Below, piece after piece: positions 21,380 through 21,665 of a DNA stretch of 21,665 bases. The translations under genes were made by a program, and so were the position numbers. Under the pieces are notes generated by a model, which was given only the letters and a program-made list of their open reading frames with translations, ran no database searches and had not been told where the DNA came from. Each line of letters opens with the position of its first letter. Position 1 is the stretch's first letter. Origin of the DNA: a virus; the IMG/VR virus record IMGVR_UViG_3300031785_000064, positions 1-21,665 of that record, one strand, 5' to 3'.

Positions 21380-21535
21380 ATGGATGACATTGACTGGCTC
21401 AACGAATTACTCGTTGAGCACAACATCGAACCAATCCGTCAAGCCGATGGGTTATGGAATGAGGGAGACGAATCACCGTTATGGGAAGACGTTCAATTCA
21501 TTTCTAACCTAAAGGCAAGACTAATCACTCGCTAA
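21380..21535 (+). CDS. Small acidic protein of unknown function (51 aa)
   Basis: ATG 21380 has an AAGGAGG site four to five bases upstream. The 51-residue product is acidic with three Trp (MDDIDWLNELLVEHNIEP, then DGLWNEGDESPLWEDVQF) and a short basic end (LKARLITR). No family recognised. Small acidic early proteins of this kind sometimes bind host enzymes or mimic DNA, which would be speculation here. Confidence 0.72.
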   Translation: MDDIDWLNELLVEHNIEPIRQADGLWNEGDESPLWEDVQFISNLKARLITR

Positions 21536-21552
21536 CAGAAAAGGAGTTCAAT

Positions 21553-21665
21553 ATGACTGATTTAGCGAAAACAAACCACTTCGACCCTCTCTTGGAGGGC
21601 GAACGTGAAGAGCTGCTTCCTGCCAAGGAAACAACTCAAGACATGTTCAATGATGACTCGTACGC
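21553..21665 (+). CDS. Partial gene at right edge, start of an acidic protein
   Basis: ATG 21553 is preceded by ACAGAAAAGGAG, the same ribosome-site box as in the leader modules but without a hairpin, 17 bases after the previous stop. The 37 complete codons before the window edge encode an acidic, polar start (MTDLAKTNHFDPLLEGEREE, then LLPAKETTQDMFNDDS). The frame is open at the edge. Family not recognisable from this much. Confidence 0.7.
   Translation, partial: MTDLAKTNHFDPLLEGEREELLPAKETTQDMFNDDSY

Overview
The window looks like part of the genome of a tailed, podovirus-like phage (Caudoviricetes). The evidence is a continuous leftward block of head and DNA-packaging genes (terminase small and large subunits, P22-type portal, acidic scaffold, N4-gp56-type major capsid protein), followed by connector-like genes and four genes whose sizes and order resemble the internal (ejected) virion proteins of T7-like phages. 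No tail sheath, tape measure, integrase, rRNA or tRNA was seen. The host cannot be named; strong AGGAG-type ribosome sites point to an ordinary Gram-negative-type host, and the style of the proteins recalls marine podovirus-like phages (inference only).

Leftward (minus-strand) module, read right to left: HNH-type zinc-finger nuclease (19075-18578), small acidic protein (18552-18277), TerS, TerL, portal, scaffold, a possible 28-residue membrane peptide, a structured leader of about 230 bp, major capsid protein, a strong hairpin, a small post-capsid protein, two neck/connector-like proteins, two small virion proteins, a 757-residue protein and a giant open frame that runs off the left edge after 2078 codons without a stop. 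Most genes abut or overlap by 1-8 bases, as in one operon. The giant protein is the most remarkable gene: it has glycine/alanine-rich hydrophobic segments, a proline linker, two separate HExxH metalloprotease-type motifs and between them a YpsA/SLOG-type nucleotide-binding domain. This is the layout of a 'polyvalent' protein that may be ejected into the host cell.

A divergent AT-rich region (about 19076-19250) separates this block from a rightward module of very small genes (19314 to the right edge), probably early genes: membrane microproteins and short proteins of unknown function. Four of the gene clusters here are preceded by the same leader module: a hairpin whose stem sequence differs each time but whose C-UAAA-G loop is constant, then TGACAGTT or a variant, then ACAGAAAAAGGAG or a variant and the start codon. 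Pairing kept across changed stem sequences argues for a functional RNA element.

In the middle of the rightward module lies about 600 bp without a credible gene (20005-20603). It holds two rho-independent terminators, three direct repeats of GGGCATYG at 20-21 bp spacing, and twelve GGTACC/GGTACA sites in 291 bp, many as 12-bp palindromes about one helical turn apart, with an AT-rich stretch in the middle. This is a candidate replication origin or a binding hub for a phage regulator. A second shared dyad (TATTAGT-N3-ACTAATA) occurs twice in the leftward module. The large subunit of the terminase also appears to have an unannotated N-terminal zinc ribbon upstream of its first ATG.
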